Shown here: one piece after another, positions 35,225 through 45,855 of the stretch | How the letters are laid out: each line of letters begins with the position of its first letter | Numbering within the stretch: position 1 is the stretch's first letter | Origin: Glaciecola flavus | GTDB lineage: Bacteria; Pseudomonadota; Gammaproteobacteria; Enterobacterales; Alteromonadaceae | Assembly: GCF_042646125.1 (NCBI RefSeq) | Contig: NZ_JBHRSW010000018.1 | Span: forward strand, 62,001-126,000 | DNA: 64,000 bases | Direction: 5' to 3' | The notes under the pieces: model-generated | Databases searched by the model: none | Told to the model about the DNA's origin: nothing | Seen by the model: only the letters and a program-made list of their open reading frames with translations | Translations under genes and position numbers: made by a program

Positions 35225-36868
35225 TTGTCTAAATTTAATTCCTTGAGTATCGGCGCTCGCTTAGGCCTTGGTTTTGGCTTTATTCTTATCATGATGTTGT
35301 TGGTGTCTATTTTTGGTATTAGCAAAGTAAACCAAATAGAAGACGTATTAAATAGAATTGCTGAACAAGACTCGGTAAAACAAAAATACGCCATTGCACT
35401 GCGTGGCAGCGTGCATGATCGCGCGATCACACTAAGAGACATTGTGCTCACAGAAGACGACGATGATCTAAATAAATTTTTAAATGAAATCAATATTTTG
35501 GCTAGCGATTATGCTAAAGCCGAAAAAGAAATCAATAGCTTACTCAATAGAGGTGTTTTTTCTGAGCAAGAAAGACAAATGGTTACTAGAATTTCTGAAG
35601 TACAAGCTTCAACATTGCCACTCTCTGAGCTTATTATCGATCAGCGCAGAGCCGACGACGCTGAGCTAGCAAAAGATCTATTGTTAGAAGAAGCTCGCCC
35701 CGCTTTTAGCGATTGGTTAGCGGCGATTAACGCCTTTATCGATTACCAAGATAAAGAAATTGCAATGGCGACACCTGTTGCGCGCAAATTAGCAAATAGT
35801 TTTCAGTCACTTATTTTGACAGCGACCTTTATCGCTATTGTCGCAAGTGCGGTAATCGGCGTTGTTATAGTACGTGCTTTGTGTCAATCACTCGGTGCAG
35901 AACCCGCTGATGCAGCAAAGACAATATCGATTATCTCGGATGGCGATCTCACACAAAATATTCAGTCAAAAACGAAAGGCAGTATGGTTTCACACATATC
36001 TGACATGAACAAAAAGCTTCGTGATATCGTAGCCAATATTGTACAAGAGTCAGGTACACTAACGGAACAATCTTCAGCGCTTGCCCACAGTTCAGAAGTT
36101 GTAACTGAAGCGGCTAAAAGCCAAGCTCAATTGACGAAACAAACCAATCAGAGCCTAGCAGTGATGAGAGAGAGATTGCTTGAAGTAGCCAATATTGCAC
36201 AAATGACTCAAGAAAACTCGGTACACACTACCGACTTCTCCAAACAGGGTAAAGACACCATTCAAAAGGGTGCGGACGAAATGGAGCTTATCGCTCAAAC
36301 GGTTAACTCTACGGTTGATCAAGTAAGACGCCTAGAAGACACCACAAAGGAAATTGGAAATATTGTGGGCGTAATCACCAGCATTTCGGAACAAACAAAC
36401 TTATTGGCCTTAAACGCAGCTATTGAGGCCGCACGTGCGGGCGAAAGTGGCCGAGGCTTTGCCGTTGTCGCAGATGAAGTCCGCCAACTAGCGATGCGCA
36501 CGGGAGAAGCGACCGATCAAATAGAAAACATGATTAAACAAGTACAAAGTGAAACCGCCGCCTCTGTACAAGCAATGGAACGTACTCAGCCGCTGGTAGA
36601 AAACGGACGCTCTTTGACACAAGAAACGACGAATCTATTACAAGAAATAGAGTCACAAGCCAATAAATCGATGGAAAACGTTCAGCAAGTCGTGGCTGAA
36701 ACATCAAAACAAGTCGCCTCTATCGAAGAAATCACTACTTCAATGGCTCAAATAGATGACATGTCCCAGCAATCCATCAATAACCTTGTGGAAAACATTA
36801 CCGCCACACAGCGCTTGGATCAAATTTCTAAAAAGCTCAGAGACAACGTGAGTTACTTTAAGCTATAA
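35225..36868 (+). CDS. Methyl-accepting chemotaxis protein, four-helix-bundle type
   Basis: A 547-residue chemoreceptor. Transmembrane segment 1 is at about 9-31. A periplasmic four-helix-bundle ligand domain of about 150 residues follows, then transmembrane segment 2 at about 192-213, HAMP, and a signalling domain whose tip NLLALNAAIEAARAGE and GRGFAVVADEVRQLA is at about 388-420. The start is a TTG with AAGGG upstream; no ATG precedes the first membrane helix. It differs in sensor and length from the chemoreceptor at 1298-3739. No che genes are nearby. Confidence 0.92.
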   Translation: MSKFNSLSIGARLGLGFGFILIMMLLVSIFGISKVNQIEDVLNRIAEQDSVKQKYAIALRGSVHDRAITLRDIVLTEDDDDLNKFLNEINILASDYAKAEKEINSLLNRGVFSEQERQMVTRISEVQASTLPLSELIIDQRRADDAELAKDLLLEEARPAFSDWLAAINAFIDYQDKEIAMATPVARKLANSFQSLILTATFIAIVASAVIGVVIVRALCQSLGAEPADAAKTISIISDGDLTQNIQSKTKGSMVSHISDMNKKLRDIVANIVQESGTLTEQSSALAHSSEVVTEAAKSQAQLTKQTNQSLAVMRERLLEVANIAQMTQENSVHTTDFSKQGKDTIQKGADEMELIAQTVNSTVDQVRRLEDTTKEIGNIVGVITSISEQTNLLALNAAIEAARAGESGRGFAVVADEVRQLAMRTGEATDQIENMIKQVQSETAASVQAMERTQPLVENGRSLTQETTNLLQEIESQANKSMENVQQVVAETSKQVASIEEITTSMAQIDDMSQQSINNLVENITATQRLDQISKKLRDNVSYFKL

Positions 36869-37077
36869 GCCCGCTCTCAGTTGAAAAGTGAGATAGTGTT
36901 CGCTTAGTTTGACGGAGTAATAGGGTGCTGGCTAGCGGGGACTGAAATCAAAAACACTGAAAAATAACTGTACTTTTTATCTGTTGACAGTTATCAACTA
37001 ACACGTTAATTTTAGGCGTTGATAGAACGAAGTAGCGCTTGCCGCGAAGTTTCTTCGTCACTTCAAGGAGCCGTAAA

Positions 37078-37719
37078 ATGGATTTGTTTCTTAGCTATAT
37101 CTTCAGTTTCCCAGTAATATTCTTTACCATCCCTCTAATGATAATGGTCGTTTTCTGGATCATTGCGCTCATGGGTGCTGTCGACATAGAAATACTCGAT
37201 GGTTCAGGGGAAGTTGACTCGAGTGACTCGACAGGCTCTTCTTTCTTAGAGTCTTTAGGCTTAGATGGTGTGCCTTTAACTGTCGCCATTAGCTTAATTG
37301 AGCTTTACGGTTTTGTTTTTGCTTACTTAGCAAAAAAATATATCTCACCACTTTTTGATAATCTTATTTCTGCCACCGCCAGTGGATTGATTATTGTTGT
37401 TGCTGCCTTTGTCATTGCCATCCCGCTTGCTGCGATTTCAAGTAAGCCTTTAAGGCAGTTTTTTATCACGCATGAAGCCGTCAAAAAATCAGACCTTATT
37501 GGCACACTCTGTACTGTGACCACACAAAAAGTAACAGAATCTTTTGGTCAAGCGAGAACTGAAGACGGCATGATATATAGTGTGAGAACCTCGCCTGGCG
37601 AAGAAATAAGTGGCGGTGAACTCGTTGTATTAATCGATTTTCACAAAGAAAAAGACATTTATATTGTCACGACTGAAAGCGAGTTAATGGGCTCACATTC
37701 CATCCAACAAATAAATTAA
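37078..37719 (+). CDS. yqiJ: YqiJ-like OB-fold membrane protein
   Basis: A 213-residue inner-membrane protein resembling E. coli YqiJ. The ATG at 37078 has AAGGAG upstream; a longer TTG frame is rejected. Hydrophobic segments are at about 4-28, 70-90 and 98-125; the C-terminal 75 residues form a soluble OB-like NfeD-type domain (SDLIGTLCTVTTQ, GELVVLIDF). In E. coli yqiJ precedes the flotillin gene yqiK, and NfeD-type partners assist flotillins; the same order occurs here with a 41-base gap. It opens the three-gene plus-strand unit with the flotillin and the DUF3686 ATPase. Confidence 0.8.
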   Translation: MDLFLSYIFSFPVIFFTIPLMIMVVFWIIALMGAVDIEILDGSGEVDSSDSTGSSFLESLGLDGVPLTVAISLIELYGFVFAYLAKKYISPLFDNLISATASGLIIVVAAFVIAIPLAAISSKPLRQFFITHEAVKKSDLIGTLCTVTTQKVTESFGQARTEDGMIYSVRTSPGEEISGGELVVLIDFHKEKDIYIVTTESELMGSHSIQQIN

Positions 37720-37760
37720 AACCTGTCACACATAGAATTAGCGGTTTAAGGAGTAAACTC

Positions 37761-39782
37761 ATGAGTGAAACACTATTTTTCTGGGCCTCTGTGGCCATTG
37801 CAGTTGTTATATCTTTTTTAGCTATTATTTTTATGTTAGCTCGATTGTATAAAAAGGTGGAACAAGGTCGCGCGATGATTGTGAATACCATGCGCTCGGA
37901 GCCGAAAGTCACCTTCACCGGTGGCGTCGTGATCCCCGTATTCCACAAACTCGAAATCATGGATATCTCACTAAAAACCATAGAAGTTGACAGAAGTGGA
38001 TCGGATGGACTGATTTGTAAAGACAACATAAGAGCAGATATAAAAGTAGGCTTTTTTGTCAAAGTAAACAAAAATCGAGACGATGTATTAAAGGTTGCGC
38101 AAGCTATTGGCTGTGAGCGTGCATCAAATATTGCCACCCTCGAAGATCTATTTAGCGCAAAGTTTTCTGAAGCACTAAAAACGGTAGGGAAGTCACTTGA
38201 GTTTGAAGATTTGTACGCCAAACGCGATAACTTCAGGGATCTAATCATTGATAATATTGGCACAGATTTAAATGGATATGTTCTTGAAGATGTTGCAATT
38301 GACTACCTCGAACAAACGCCCATTGAAAAGCTCGACCCAAATAACATACTCGATTCTCAGGGTATCAGAAAAATCACCGAATTAACCGCCGAGCAACATA
38401 TTCAAACCAACGTGTTTCAACGTGACGAAGAAATGAAAATCAAGCGTAAAGACGTGGAAACGCGTGAAGCGATTTTAGAACTTGAAAGACAGGAAGCAGA
38501 CGCCGAAGCAAAACAGCAACGAGAAGTGGAAACCGTGCGCTCGCGAGAAAAAGCCGAGATGGAGCGAGTACAACATGAAGAACACCTGAAAGCGGAACAA
38601 GCTCGCGTGTTAGCTGAACAAGAAATACAAGTTCAGGAACAAAACAAACAGCGTGAAGTAGAAGTCGCAGAAAACAATCGATTACGCGCGGTGGCAATTG
38701 AAGAAGAACGTGTACTCAAAGCCAGGGAATTAGAACAAATTGAACGCGAAAAAGAAGCCTCTCTTCAACGTATTGCCAATGAAAAGCTCATCGAACATGA
38801 AAAACGAGAAATAGCCGAAGTCATCAGAACAAGAGTTGAAGTAGATAAAACCGTTGCAGAGCGAGAAGAAGAAATCAATGAGTTAAGGGTTGTATCTGAA
38901 GCCGAGCGGCAAAAGAAAGCTAAAGTCATTCAAGCCGAAGCAGAGGCTGAACAATCTTTAGTGAAGGACATAAAAGCGGCCGAAGCAGCTGAAAAAGCGG
39001 CTGAGTTTCTTGCCAAAGAAAAATCTGTTATTGCGGATGCTGATTTAGAAGTAGCCGAAAAGCAATCACTCGCCAAACGCAAAGAGGCGGAAGGGCTAGA
39101 GGCGATCAGTGCTGCAGACGGCTTAGCAGAAGCAAAAGTACTGGAAGCAAAAGCAAGCGCGCAAGAAGCAGAAGGTATGGCAGAAGTAAGAGTCAAAGAA
39201 GCTATGGCAGAGGCCATCGAAAAGGGCGGTGTAGCCGAAGCAGAGGTAATGGCAAGAAAAGCCGAAGCTGAAGCTGAAGGCATGACCAAAAAATTTGCTG
39301 CAATGGCAACGATGTCAGAAGAGCAAAAAGCGCATGAAGAATTTAGAATGCGCCTAAATAAACAACACGATCAAATCATAAAATCAATTGAGACAAATGT
39401 AGACATAGCCGCTCACCAAGCAAAGGTTCTGGCAGAAGCGCTTAAACAAGCTAATATCGATATTGTTGGAGGCGACACAGCCTATTTCGATAGTTTTGTG
39501 AAGTCCTTATCCGTCGGTAAGTCTATTGACGGTACTATCAACAAATCCAACACGCTAAGTACCGCATTTAAAGATCACATGGCTGGTGATGCCAGTTTCG
39601 TGGAAGACGCAAAAGAACTCATTGCAGGTTTTGGCAATGCGAGTGGCAATGCCAAAGACACAGCGATTACAGCATTAGTGACTAAATTTTTAAAAAACAA
39701 TGGGGACAACCCTCAAGTCATGGAAACAATTGTTAATGCATTGAGTCAAAGCACAATGCAAAACAAAGATACTTCATCCTGA
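37761..39782 (+). CDS. yqiK: Flotillin-like protein YqiK
   Basis: A 673-residue flotillin/SPFH-family protein, longer than E. coli YqiK. It has an N-terminal membrane anchor at about 6-28 and a Band 7/SPFH domain at about 29-210. A very long charged heptad-rich region follows at about 215-520, with repeated Glu/Ala-rich AEAEG and EAKV segments typical of flotillin coiled coils, then a C-terminal tail. Flotillins oligomerise into membrane cages that organise protein complexes. AAGGAG precedes the ATG. Downstream at 90 bases is the giant ATPase gene, suggesting that the flotillin scaffolds it at the membrane. Confidence 0.9.
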   Translation: MSETLFFWASVAIAVVISFLAIIFMLARLYKKVEQGRAMIVNTMRSEPKVTFTGGVVIPVFHKLEIMDISLKTIEVDRSGSDGLICKDNIRADIKVGFFVKVNKNRDDVLKVAQAIGCERASNIATLEDLFSAKFSEALKTVGKSLEFEDLYAKRDNFRDLIIDNIGTDLNGYVLEDVAIDYLEQTPIEKLDPNNILDSQGIRKITELTAEQHIQTNVFQRDEEMKIKRKDVETREAILELERQEADAEAKQQREVETVRSREKAEMERVQHEEHLKAEQARVLAEQEIQVQEQNKQREVEVAENNRLRAVAIEEERVLKARELEQIEREKEASLQRIANEKLIEHEKREIAEVIRTRVEVDKTVAEREEEINELRVVSEAERQKKAKVIQAEAEAEQSLVKDIKAAEAAEKAAEFLAKEKSVIADADLEVAEKQSLAKRKEAEGLEAISAADGLAEAKVLEAKASAQEAEGMAEVRVKEAMAEAIEKGGVAEAEVMARKAEAEAEGMTKKFAAMATMSEEQKAHEEFRMRLNKQHDQIIKSIETNVDIAAHQAKVLAEALKQANIDIVGGDTAYFDSFVKSLSVGKSIDGTINKSNTLSTAFKDHMAGDASFVEDAKELIAGFGNASGNAKDTAITALVTKFLKNNGDNPQVMETIVNALSQSTMQNKDTSS

Positions 39783-39872
39783 TAGTAAGAGGGCTCAGCT
39801 AAGCGTGCTGCTTGTAAAGCGAGTCTTCCTTTAATCTTTTACTATTGAGCTATTCAGGCATGGAGTGACATT

Positions 39873-42800
39873 ATGTCAAGCGAACAAGAACAACTCGACA
39901 AAGCAGTGGCTGATGGTGGCGCGTATGAGGTTATACGCGCTAGGTTGGTCGAACAAGCCTCGAAATTAAAAACGAGTGTAGACACACTTAACAAACAACG
40001 CATAGAAGAATTTGGTAATGCCAATTTAGGTGTGGTCGGTCGAGTGCGTGTGCGTACAGAAAACAACTGCGTAGCACGCGATATAGTGCCTGTAGGTGAG
40101 CATATCTTGTTTGGCTACAATGTGTTTATCGGACTCAAAAAAGAAACACGTGTTAAGGATGTTTTTAGCTTACACAAATTACAGACAAGTAGTGAAGGCT
40201 ACGAGCTATCGGAAGTCGCTACAACTGGCACATTTTTAGACGACGCGAAATTTGTCAAAGAGTTTAATGAACTCTATGTCTATTACAAAGAAGCACGCTT
40301 AATCCAACTCAAAATTCAAAATCAAGTCTTGTTTGCTGTTTTTCAAATTGGGCGCAAACTCGAAGACATACGTGTATTTCAATGGCAAATAGATAAGCAG
40401 GGAAATGCACATTACATTGATAACCGCGGTGAACGAGCTATTAAAAAATCACCTTCACATGATTTTGAATGGCTCAGTGCAGGCAGAGATCTTCACGAAT
40501 CAGGCAGCCACCCGCACATAAACATTCTTGACGAAGTTTTTGTCGAGACGATCGGTGGCGATTTAACTATTAAAATCGAGAATAACACAGAAGATGGCTT
40601 GGGCATTTATCGAGAAGAAGTAGAAGATAATACCCAAAGTCTAGCTGATGCTGATATTCAATATGCTCAAGTCGGTTCGCTTATTCTCTTAAAAGTCTTA
40701 CCTTACCGCGAAAAAACGTATCGCTACTTTGTTTTCAATACACGTACTAAACAAGTAAATCGGATCGATGCCATTGGTCATGCGTGTATTTCATTGCCAG
40801 AAGATCATGGCATTATATTTCCAGGAGGATATTATCTTCAAAGCGGTGAAACCAAGCATTTCCCCGATCAAATAGAGGGTCTAACCTTTAAACGTAGTAT
40901 TCAGTCCCCGAATGGTGAAGACGTACTATTTATATTCTATGAACCCGAATCCGGTTTAGCTGGCTTATATTCTTACAATCTCATTCGCAAAGAATTGCAA
41001 AACCCAATTTATGCACATGGTTTTAGCATTTTTGACGATGGCAATATGGTTATCTTTAGCACCCAAGACGAGCCCACTAGAGTGCACCCAATGCAAGTTT
41101 GGGAAACACCATATTTCAGCAGCGAATTTGCCGCAAAACAGCCGAGTAAAGACAATTTTTATCACCGTATTGGCAACAAAGAATTAGTGAGAGGCATATC
41201 TGAGCTAGTTTCTATTTATCGCAATATTAATCACAGCACCCCCAGCAGAACTTCATATGAAGACTTAATAAAAAATGCGTCAACAGTATTCGATACCTAT
41301 TACTGGCTAAGCGACAACAGTCTGAGTGAGTTGGCAAAAGTAGTGAAAGACATTTCGCTGACAGCAGAGCTTGTCATTGATGAATTTGAAAAAGTTGAGC
41401 AAATACAGCTGCAAGCAACAAGCGCATTAAATGGCGTTGAGGAAAAACAAAAAGAAGTCATATCAAGTATTAGGGTAACAAGTTGGAAAATCCCTCAAGA
41501 ATTCGTCTCTTGTTTGAGTGAACTCAGGCAGCAACGAGGCAGACTCGCTACGCTTAAAGATCAACGTTACATTAATATAGAGAGACTCAATGAGCTAGAC
41601 AACGCGGCGATGGAAGCCTTCGACGAAGTCAGTAAGGCCACCGTAGAATTTTTATCATCAGACACTGCTCTAACACCTTACGTAAAAAGTATCCAAACCC
41701 TTGAACAACGAATACAAAATGCAGATTTAGTTGTCGTGATAAAAGAAGTCAACGAAGAACTCGAGGATTTGTCGTTGGGTTTAGACTTACTAACTGAAGT
41801 TCTGAATGGTTTGAAAATTGAAGATGCGACAAAACGCACAAAAATCCTAGATGATATTTCAGAAATCTACAGCAAGCTCAACAAAGTTAAAGCGCAAGGA
41901 AGAAATCGAAGGAAACAACTTGGTTCGAATGAGGCCAGCGCTGAGTTTGCCGCGCAATTTAGGTTGTTCTCACAAAGTATCAATAGCGCACTGGCCATGG
42001 CGGATACTCCTGAAAAAACCGAAGAGCAGCTCTCGCGACTACTCATTTTGCTTGAAGAACTTGAATCAAAGTTTAGCGAACATGACCAGTTCCTCTCAGA
42101 CATTGTCGAAAAACGCGAGGAACTACACACTGCATTTGAGTCGCGCAAACAAAATTTAATGGAAGAGCAACAAAGGCGATCTCAAAACATTTTTGGTGCT
42201 GCAGAACGTATTTTAAAAGGCGTTAACCGTCGCTCACTCGCATTTACCGATGCAACTGAGCTAAATACTTATTTTGCATCAGATCCGATGATCCTCAAAA
42301 TCAAGGACTTGAGTGCCCAACTGCGCGCCTTAAATGATCCGATAAAAGCCGACGACCTCGAAGCACAGCTAAAAAGTGTAAAAGAGCAAGGCATTCGCGC
42401 CTTACGAGACAAACAAGATATTTTTGAAGATGGCGGTACAATAATAAAACTTGGAAAACACAAGTTTTCAGTTAATAAACAAGCCTTAGACCTCAGCTTG
42501 TTACCCAAAGACGGTAAACTTGTTCGGCACTTAGTGGGGACTGACTATTATGAAGCAATAGATGATCCCGAACTCAATGCTTTACAACCTTATTGGCAAC
42601 AAAACCTTATCTCTGAAAACGCCGACGTTACGCGTGCCGAATACCTCACTTCGTTAATTTTGTTTGATGCTGAGCAACAAAAAAATAAGCTGACATTACA
42701 ACAGCTCTATAGCATACAAAAAGAGGAACGAGAGCTATCGCAAATTATTCGCAAATATATGACAGAGCGTTTTCAAGAAGGCTATGAAAAAGGCATTCAC

Positions 42801-44936
42801 GACGCCGATACCTTAAAGATTTTACAAGCCTTACTACCTATTCATGAAAAAGCAGGGCTGTTGCGATATTCCCCATCTGTGCGCGCACTGGCAATGCTGT
42901 TTTGGGCTAAGGGACAAATACCCGATCAGCAAAAACGGATTTGGCATAGCCAAGCGCAAAGCGCTGCTCTCTTGCAAGCAAGTTTCGATTCGAATCAGGG
43001 ATTTAGTGAGTTACAGAAAAAAATAAGTCAATCTATTTCCATTTTCGTTAAGCGCTCTCAAATGCAGTTTGATGACCAAATTCAACATAGTGCTGCAAAG
43101 TATTTGAGTGCAGAACTCGTGCAAGACAAACTAGCCTTTGTGTCAAGTAAGTCGGCCGAAACGATAAAATTGTCGTTTGATCAAGCACTCAATAAACTCA
43201 AACACAAACAAGATTTTGTTGATGCTATGCAGCAATTTGATGTCTTACTCGAACACGCAATAGGTGAAGACCAAGCTTTATGTGGTTTGAATGAACAATG
43301 GCAACTCACTCGCGCGTGGGTAGCGGCAACTATTGGTAAGCAGAAAGAAACAAACAATTACGAGCACTACATTGATGAAGTTGCGGCTCAAGTAATTACA
43401 GACAAAGTACTGGCGTTTAAACAAACTGAGTTTGAGCTTAGCGTTGAGATAAATGATTTGTTGAGCGATCACGCAAGGGTAAAAGAGGGTAAACTTGTCC
43501 TCACGCTAGACGAGTTCAATCAGCGTTTATCACATTATCACGCTGTGCACGCGAAAAAATTTACCGAGTACCACCAGCTACGCAGCAAGCACATGCTTGC
43601 CAGTAAACAAGTCCTTCAACTGGACGCCTATACCGCTCGTCCGCTCAGCTCATTTGTAAGAAACAAGCTAATCAACGAAGTATATTTGCCAATTATTGGT
43701 GACAACCTTGCAAAACAAATGGGCACCATTGGCGACAATAAGCGCACTGATCTCATGGGCTTGTTGTTACTTATTTCCCCTCCCGGATACGGAAAAACAA
43801 CGCTAATGGAATACGTAGCTGCCAGACTTGGGCTTGTATTCATGAAAATAAATTGCCCTTCTCTAGGGCATGACGTAAGTTCTATCGACCCAGAGAACGC
43901 CCCCAACGCAACAGCAAAGCAAGAATTAGAAAAACTCAATCTCGGCTTAGAAATGGGCAACAATGTCATGTTGTACCTTGATGATATTCAGCACACTCAT
44001 CCCGAGTTTTTACAAAAATTCATTGCCCTTTGTGATGGTACACGGCGAATAGAAGGTGTATGGAAAGGTCAAAGCAAAACGTATGACATGAGAGGGAAGA
44101 AGTTTTGTGTGGTCATGGCCGGCAATCCTTATACCGAATCGGGTGATGTATTTAAAGTTCCAGATATGCTCGCCAACCGAGCAGACATATACAACCTGGG
44201 TGATGTACTTGGGGGCAAAGAAGAACAATTTGCCTTGAGTTATATCGAGAACGCGCTGACCTCTAATCCTGTTCTTGCCCCTTTGGCGCTAAGAGACATG
44301 CAGGATGTATACAAGTTTGTAGCGATGGCAAATGGAGAAGAAGTTGCCACGAGTGAGCTAAGTCATCAATACAGTGGTGCCGAAATAAACGAAATCGTGT
44401 CCGTACTCAAACACCTCCTGCGTATTCAAGAGGTTATACTCAAAGTCAATTTGCAATATATCGAGTCTGCCGCCACCGCTGAAAACTATAGAGAAGAGCC
44501 GCCATTTAAGCTGCAAGGCAGTTATCGAAACATGAACAAAATGGCGGAAAAAGTATCGGCAGTAATGAATCATGAAGAACTCATGCAACTCATAGCAGAC
44601 CACTACACTGGAGAAGCACAAACACTTACCTCAGGAGCGGAAGAAAACCTGCTCAAATTAGCCATACTGCGGGGCGTGGTCACCGACGCTCAGCAAGCTA
44701 GATGGCAACATATTTGTAGTGCTTACAAGAGCAAGCAAAGCCAAAATATTGAAGGCGATCCCCAGCTCCAAGCCGTTAAACAATTGTCTCACATGGCTAG
44801 TGCACTGGACGCAATAAGGGAAGATATCCAACAATCAGATACTGGGGATTTAATTCGCCCGATAAACCGTGTTGCCGCCGCAATGCAATTGCTTGGAAAA
44901 GTTTGGGCTGGGGACGAAAAGACCAAAACGCCGTAA
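39873..44936 (+). CDS. Giant DUF3686-type AAA ATPase
   Basis: A 1687-residue protein of the family often labelled DNA repair ATPase (DUF3686 plus AAA); that label is not backed by experiment I can name. About 1-420 is beta-rich and propeller-like, 470-900 contains long coiled-coil helices (EEQLSRLLILLEELESKFSE), and 900-1250 is helical. A complete AAA domain lies at about 1275-1450: Walker A SPPGYGKTT with K1308, Walker B VMLYLDDIQ near 1365, sensor 1 VVMAGNPY near 1413 and a candidate arginine finger LANRAD near 1431. GGAG precedes the ATG. Coupled with YqiJ and flotillin genes, it is probably a membrane-tethered remodelling machine; its substrate is unknown. Confidence 0.82.
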   Translation: MSSEQEQLDKAVADGGAYEVIRARLVEQASKLKTSVDTLNKQRIEEFGNANLGVVGRVRVRTENNCVARDIVPVGEHILFGYNVFIGLKKETRVKDVFSLHKLQTSSEGYELSEVATTGTFLDDAKFVKEFNELYVYYKEARLIQLKIQNQVLFAVFQIGRKLEDIRVFQWQIDKQGNAHYIDNRGERAIKKSPSHDFEWLSAGRDLHESGSHPHINILDEVFVETIGGDLTIKIENNTEDGLGIYREEVEDNTQSLADADIQYAQVGSLILLKVLPYREKTYRYFVFNTRTKQVNRIDAIGHACISLPEDHGIIFPGGYYLQSGETKHFPDQIEGLTFKRSIQSPNGEDVLFIFYEPESGLAGLYSYNLIRKELQNPIYAHGFSIFDDGNMVIFSTQDEPTRVHPMQVWETPYFSSEFAAKQPSKDNFYHRIGNKELVRGISELVSIYRNINHSTPSRTSYEDLIKNASTVFDTYYWLSDNSLSELAKVVKDISLTAELVIDEFEKVEQIQLQATSALNGVEEKQKEVISSIRVTSWKIPQEFVSCLSELRQQRGRLATLKDQRYINIERLNELDNAAMEAFDEVSKATVEFLSSDTALTPYVKSIQTLEQRIQNADLVVVIKEVNEELEDLSLGLDLLTEVLNGLKIEDATKRTKILDDISEIYSKLNKVKAQGRNRRKQLGSNEASAEFAAQFRLFSQSINSALAMADTPEKTEEQLSRLLILLEELESKFSEHDQFLSDIVEKREELHTAFESRKQNLMEEQQRRSQNIFGAAERILKGVNRRSLAFTDATELNTYFASDPMILKIKDLSAQLRALNDPIKADDLEAQLKSVKEQGIRALRDKQDIFEDGGTIIKLGKHKFSVNKQALDLSLLPKDGKLVRHLVGTDYYEAIDDPELNALQPYWQQNLISENADVTRAEYLTSLILFDAEQQKNKLTLQQLYSIQKEERELSQIIRKYMTERFQEGYEKGIHDADTLKILQALLPIHEKAGLLRYSPSVRALAMLFWAKGQIPDQQKRIWHSQAQSAALLQASFDSNQGFSELQKKISQSISIFVKRSQMQFDDQIQHSAAKYLSAELVQDKLAFVSSKSAETIKLSFDQALNKLKHKQDFVDAMQQFDVLLEHAIGEDQALCGLNEQWQLTRAWVAATIGKQKETNNYEHYIDEVAAQVITDKVLAFKQTEFELSVEINDLLSDHARVKEGKLVLTLDEFNQRLSHYHAVHAKKFTEYHQLRSKHMLASKQVLQLDAYTARPLSSFVRNKLINEVYLPIIGDNLAKQMGTIGDNKRTDLMGLLLLISPPGYGKTTLMEYVAARLGLVFMKINCPSLGHDVSSIDPENAPNATAKQELEKLNLGLEMGNNVMLYLDDIQHTHPEFLQKFIALCDGTRRIEGVWKGQSKTYDMRGKKFCVVMAGNPYTESGDVFKVPDMLANRADIYNLGDVLGGKEEQFALSYIENALTSNPVLAPLALRDMQDVYKFVAMANGEEVATSELSHQYSGAEINEIVSVLKHLLRIQEVILKVNLQYIESAATAENYREEPPFKLQGSYRNMNKMAEKVSAVMNHEELMQLIADHYTGEAQTLTSGAEENLLKLAILRGVVTDAQQARWQHICSAYKSKQSQNIEGDPQLQAVKQLSHMASALDAIREDIQQSDTGDLIRPINRVAAAMQLLGKVWAGDEKTKTP

Positions 44937-44949
44937 CTATAGCAAGCGT

Positions 44950-45810
44950 CTAGCTTGAAGCGGATGTCTTGTAGACGTCGTAATTTACGTCTTTTATGTT
45001 TATTGTTTTCATTCCCAGTCCAAAACTGTAAAAAGCAATGGTTAGCCAGTATAGACTGTTTATTGTGCCCGCCCAGCTTGATAATGGATAAATATTAGCC
45101 AGTTGATCGAATATAAAATAGACGCTAATCAAAATACTGACTAACAGAAATGATCGCAAAGCCGATGATGTCATCAGCTCTCGGTCTTCTTCAGCTTGAT
45201 ACGGATCGATTTTTTTACCGTACACAAGCTTATAAGCAAGTGCGAGAAATAGGCCATTGCTCAAAGCGAGAGTAGCCAACAACGTACTCACTTCAAAATT
45301 TAGTGTAAATTCATTTATTGAGACAATGAGGCAAATACACAGCAAGAGCACGAAAGCGGCCACACTCAATTCTATTGATCCCACGTACCTCAAAATACTT
45401 CTCACTTGTAGCGATGCTGAACGCTTTTTGGCGTCACTCTTTGCACGCATTTTTTTTAAGTGCTTAAAGCCAAAAAGTTCTAAAACGAAAAACGGCACAA
45501 CCTGCACAAGACCAAGAAGTAAGGGCACATGGTCTAGCTGTTCGACACCTTTCCCATGAACAAATATCTCCAATGCCATCACAGCATAAACAATGAGAGA
45601 AATTACTAAAATAACGCGAGCTAAAAATTCAAAAATGGTCTTACCCTTGCTGGCCTTTTCAAAGCCTTCGGGATAAAGTTTTTCGTGAGTTTCCATAGGG
45701 TAGTGTTTAAATATATAGCTAATGCGCTCTAATACCTTATTAGGGTAATACAGTGAAAGCATAAAAACCTGTAACAAAAATACAGCGAAGAATAATATTT
45801 CATTCCACAT
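44950..45810 (-). CDS. Polytopic membrane protein of unknown function
   Basis: A 286-residue protein with about seven hydrophobic helices (near 3-20, 62-84, 92-114, 147-168, 173-195, 218-238 and 253-275) and a basic cytoplasmic loop after the third (KKMRAKSDAKKRS). I recognise no family. AGGAG precedes the ATG. It starts 45 bases after the GntR regulator gene and is likely in its operon; small YtrA-type GntR regulators typically control adjacent membrane protein genes. It converges with the DUF3686 ATPase gene, 13 bases apart. Confidence 0.7.
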   Translation of the reverse strand: MWNEILFFAVFLLQVFMLSLYYPNKVLERISYIFKHYPMETHEKLYPEGFEKASKGKTIFEFLARVILVISLIVYAVMALEIFVHGKGVEQLDHVPLLLGLVQVVPFFVLELFGFKHLKKMRAKSDAKKRSASLQVRSILRYVGSIELSVAAFVLLLCICLIVSINEFTLNFEVSTLLATLALSNGLFLALAYKLVYGKKIDPYQAEEDRELMTSSALRSFLLVSILISVYFIFDQLANIYPLSSWAGTINSLYWLTIAFYSFGLGMKTINIKDVNYDVYKTSASS

Positions 45811-45855
45811 GATGTTGATTCTCCTAAGTTTCGTATATTTGGGCTAGCGACAAAA

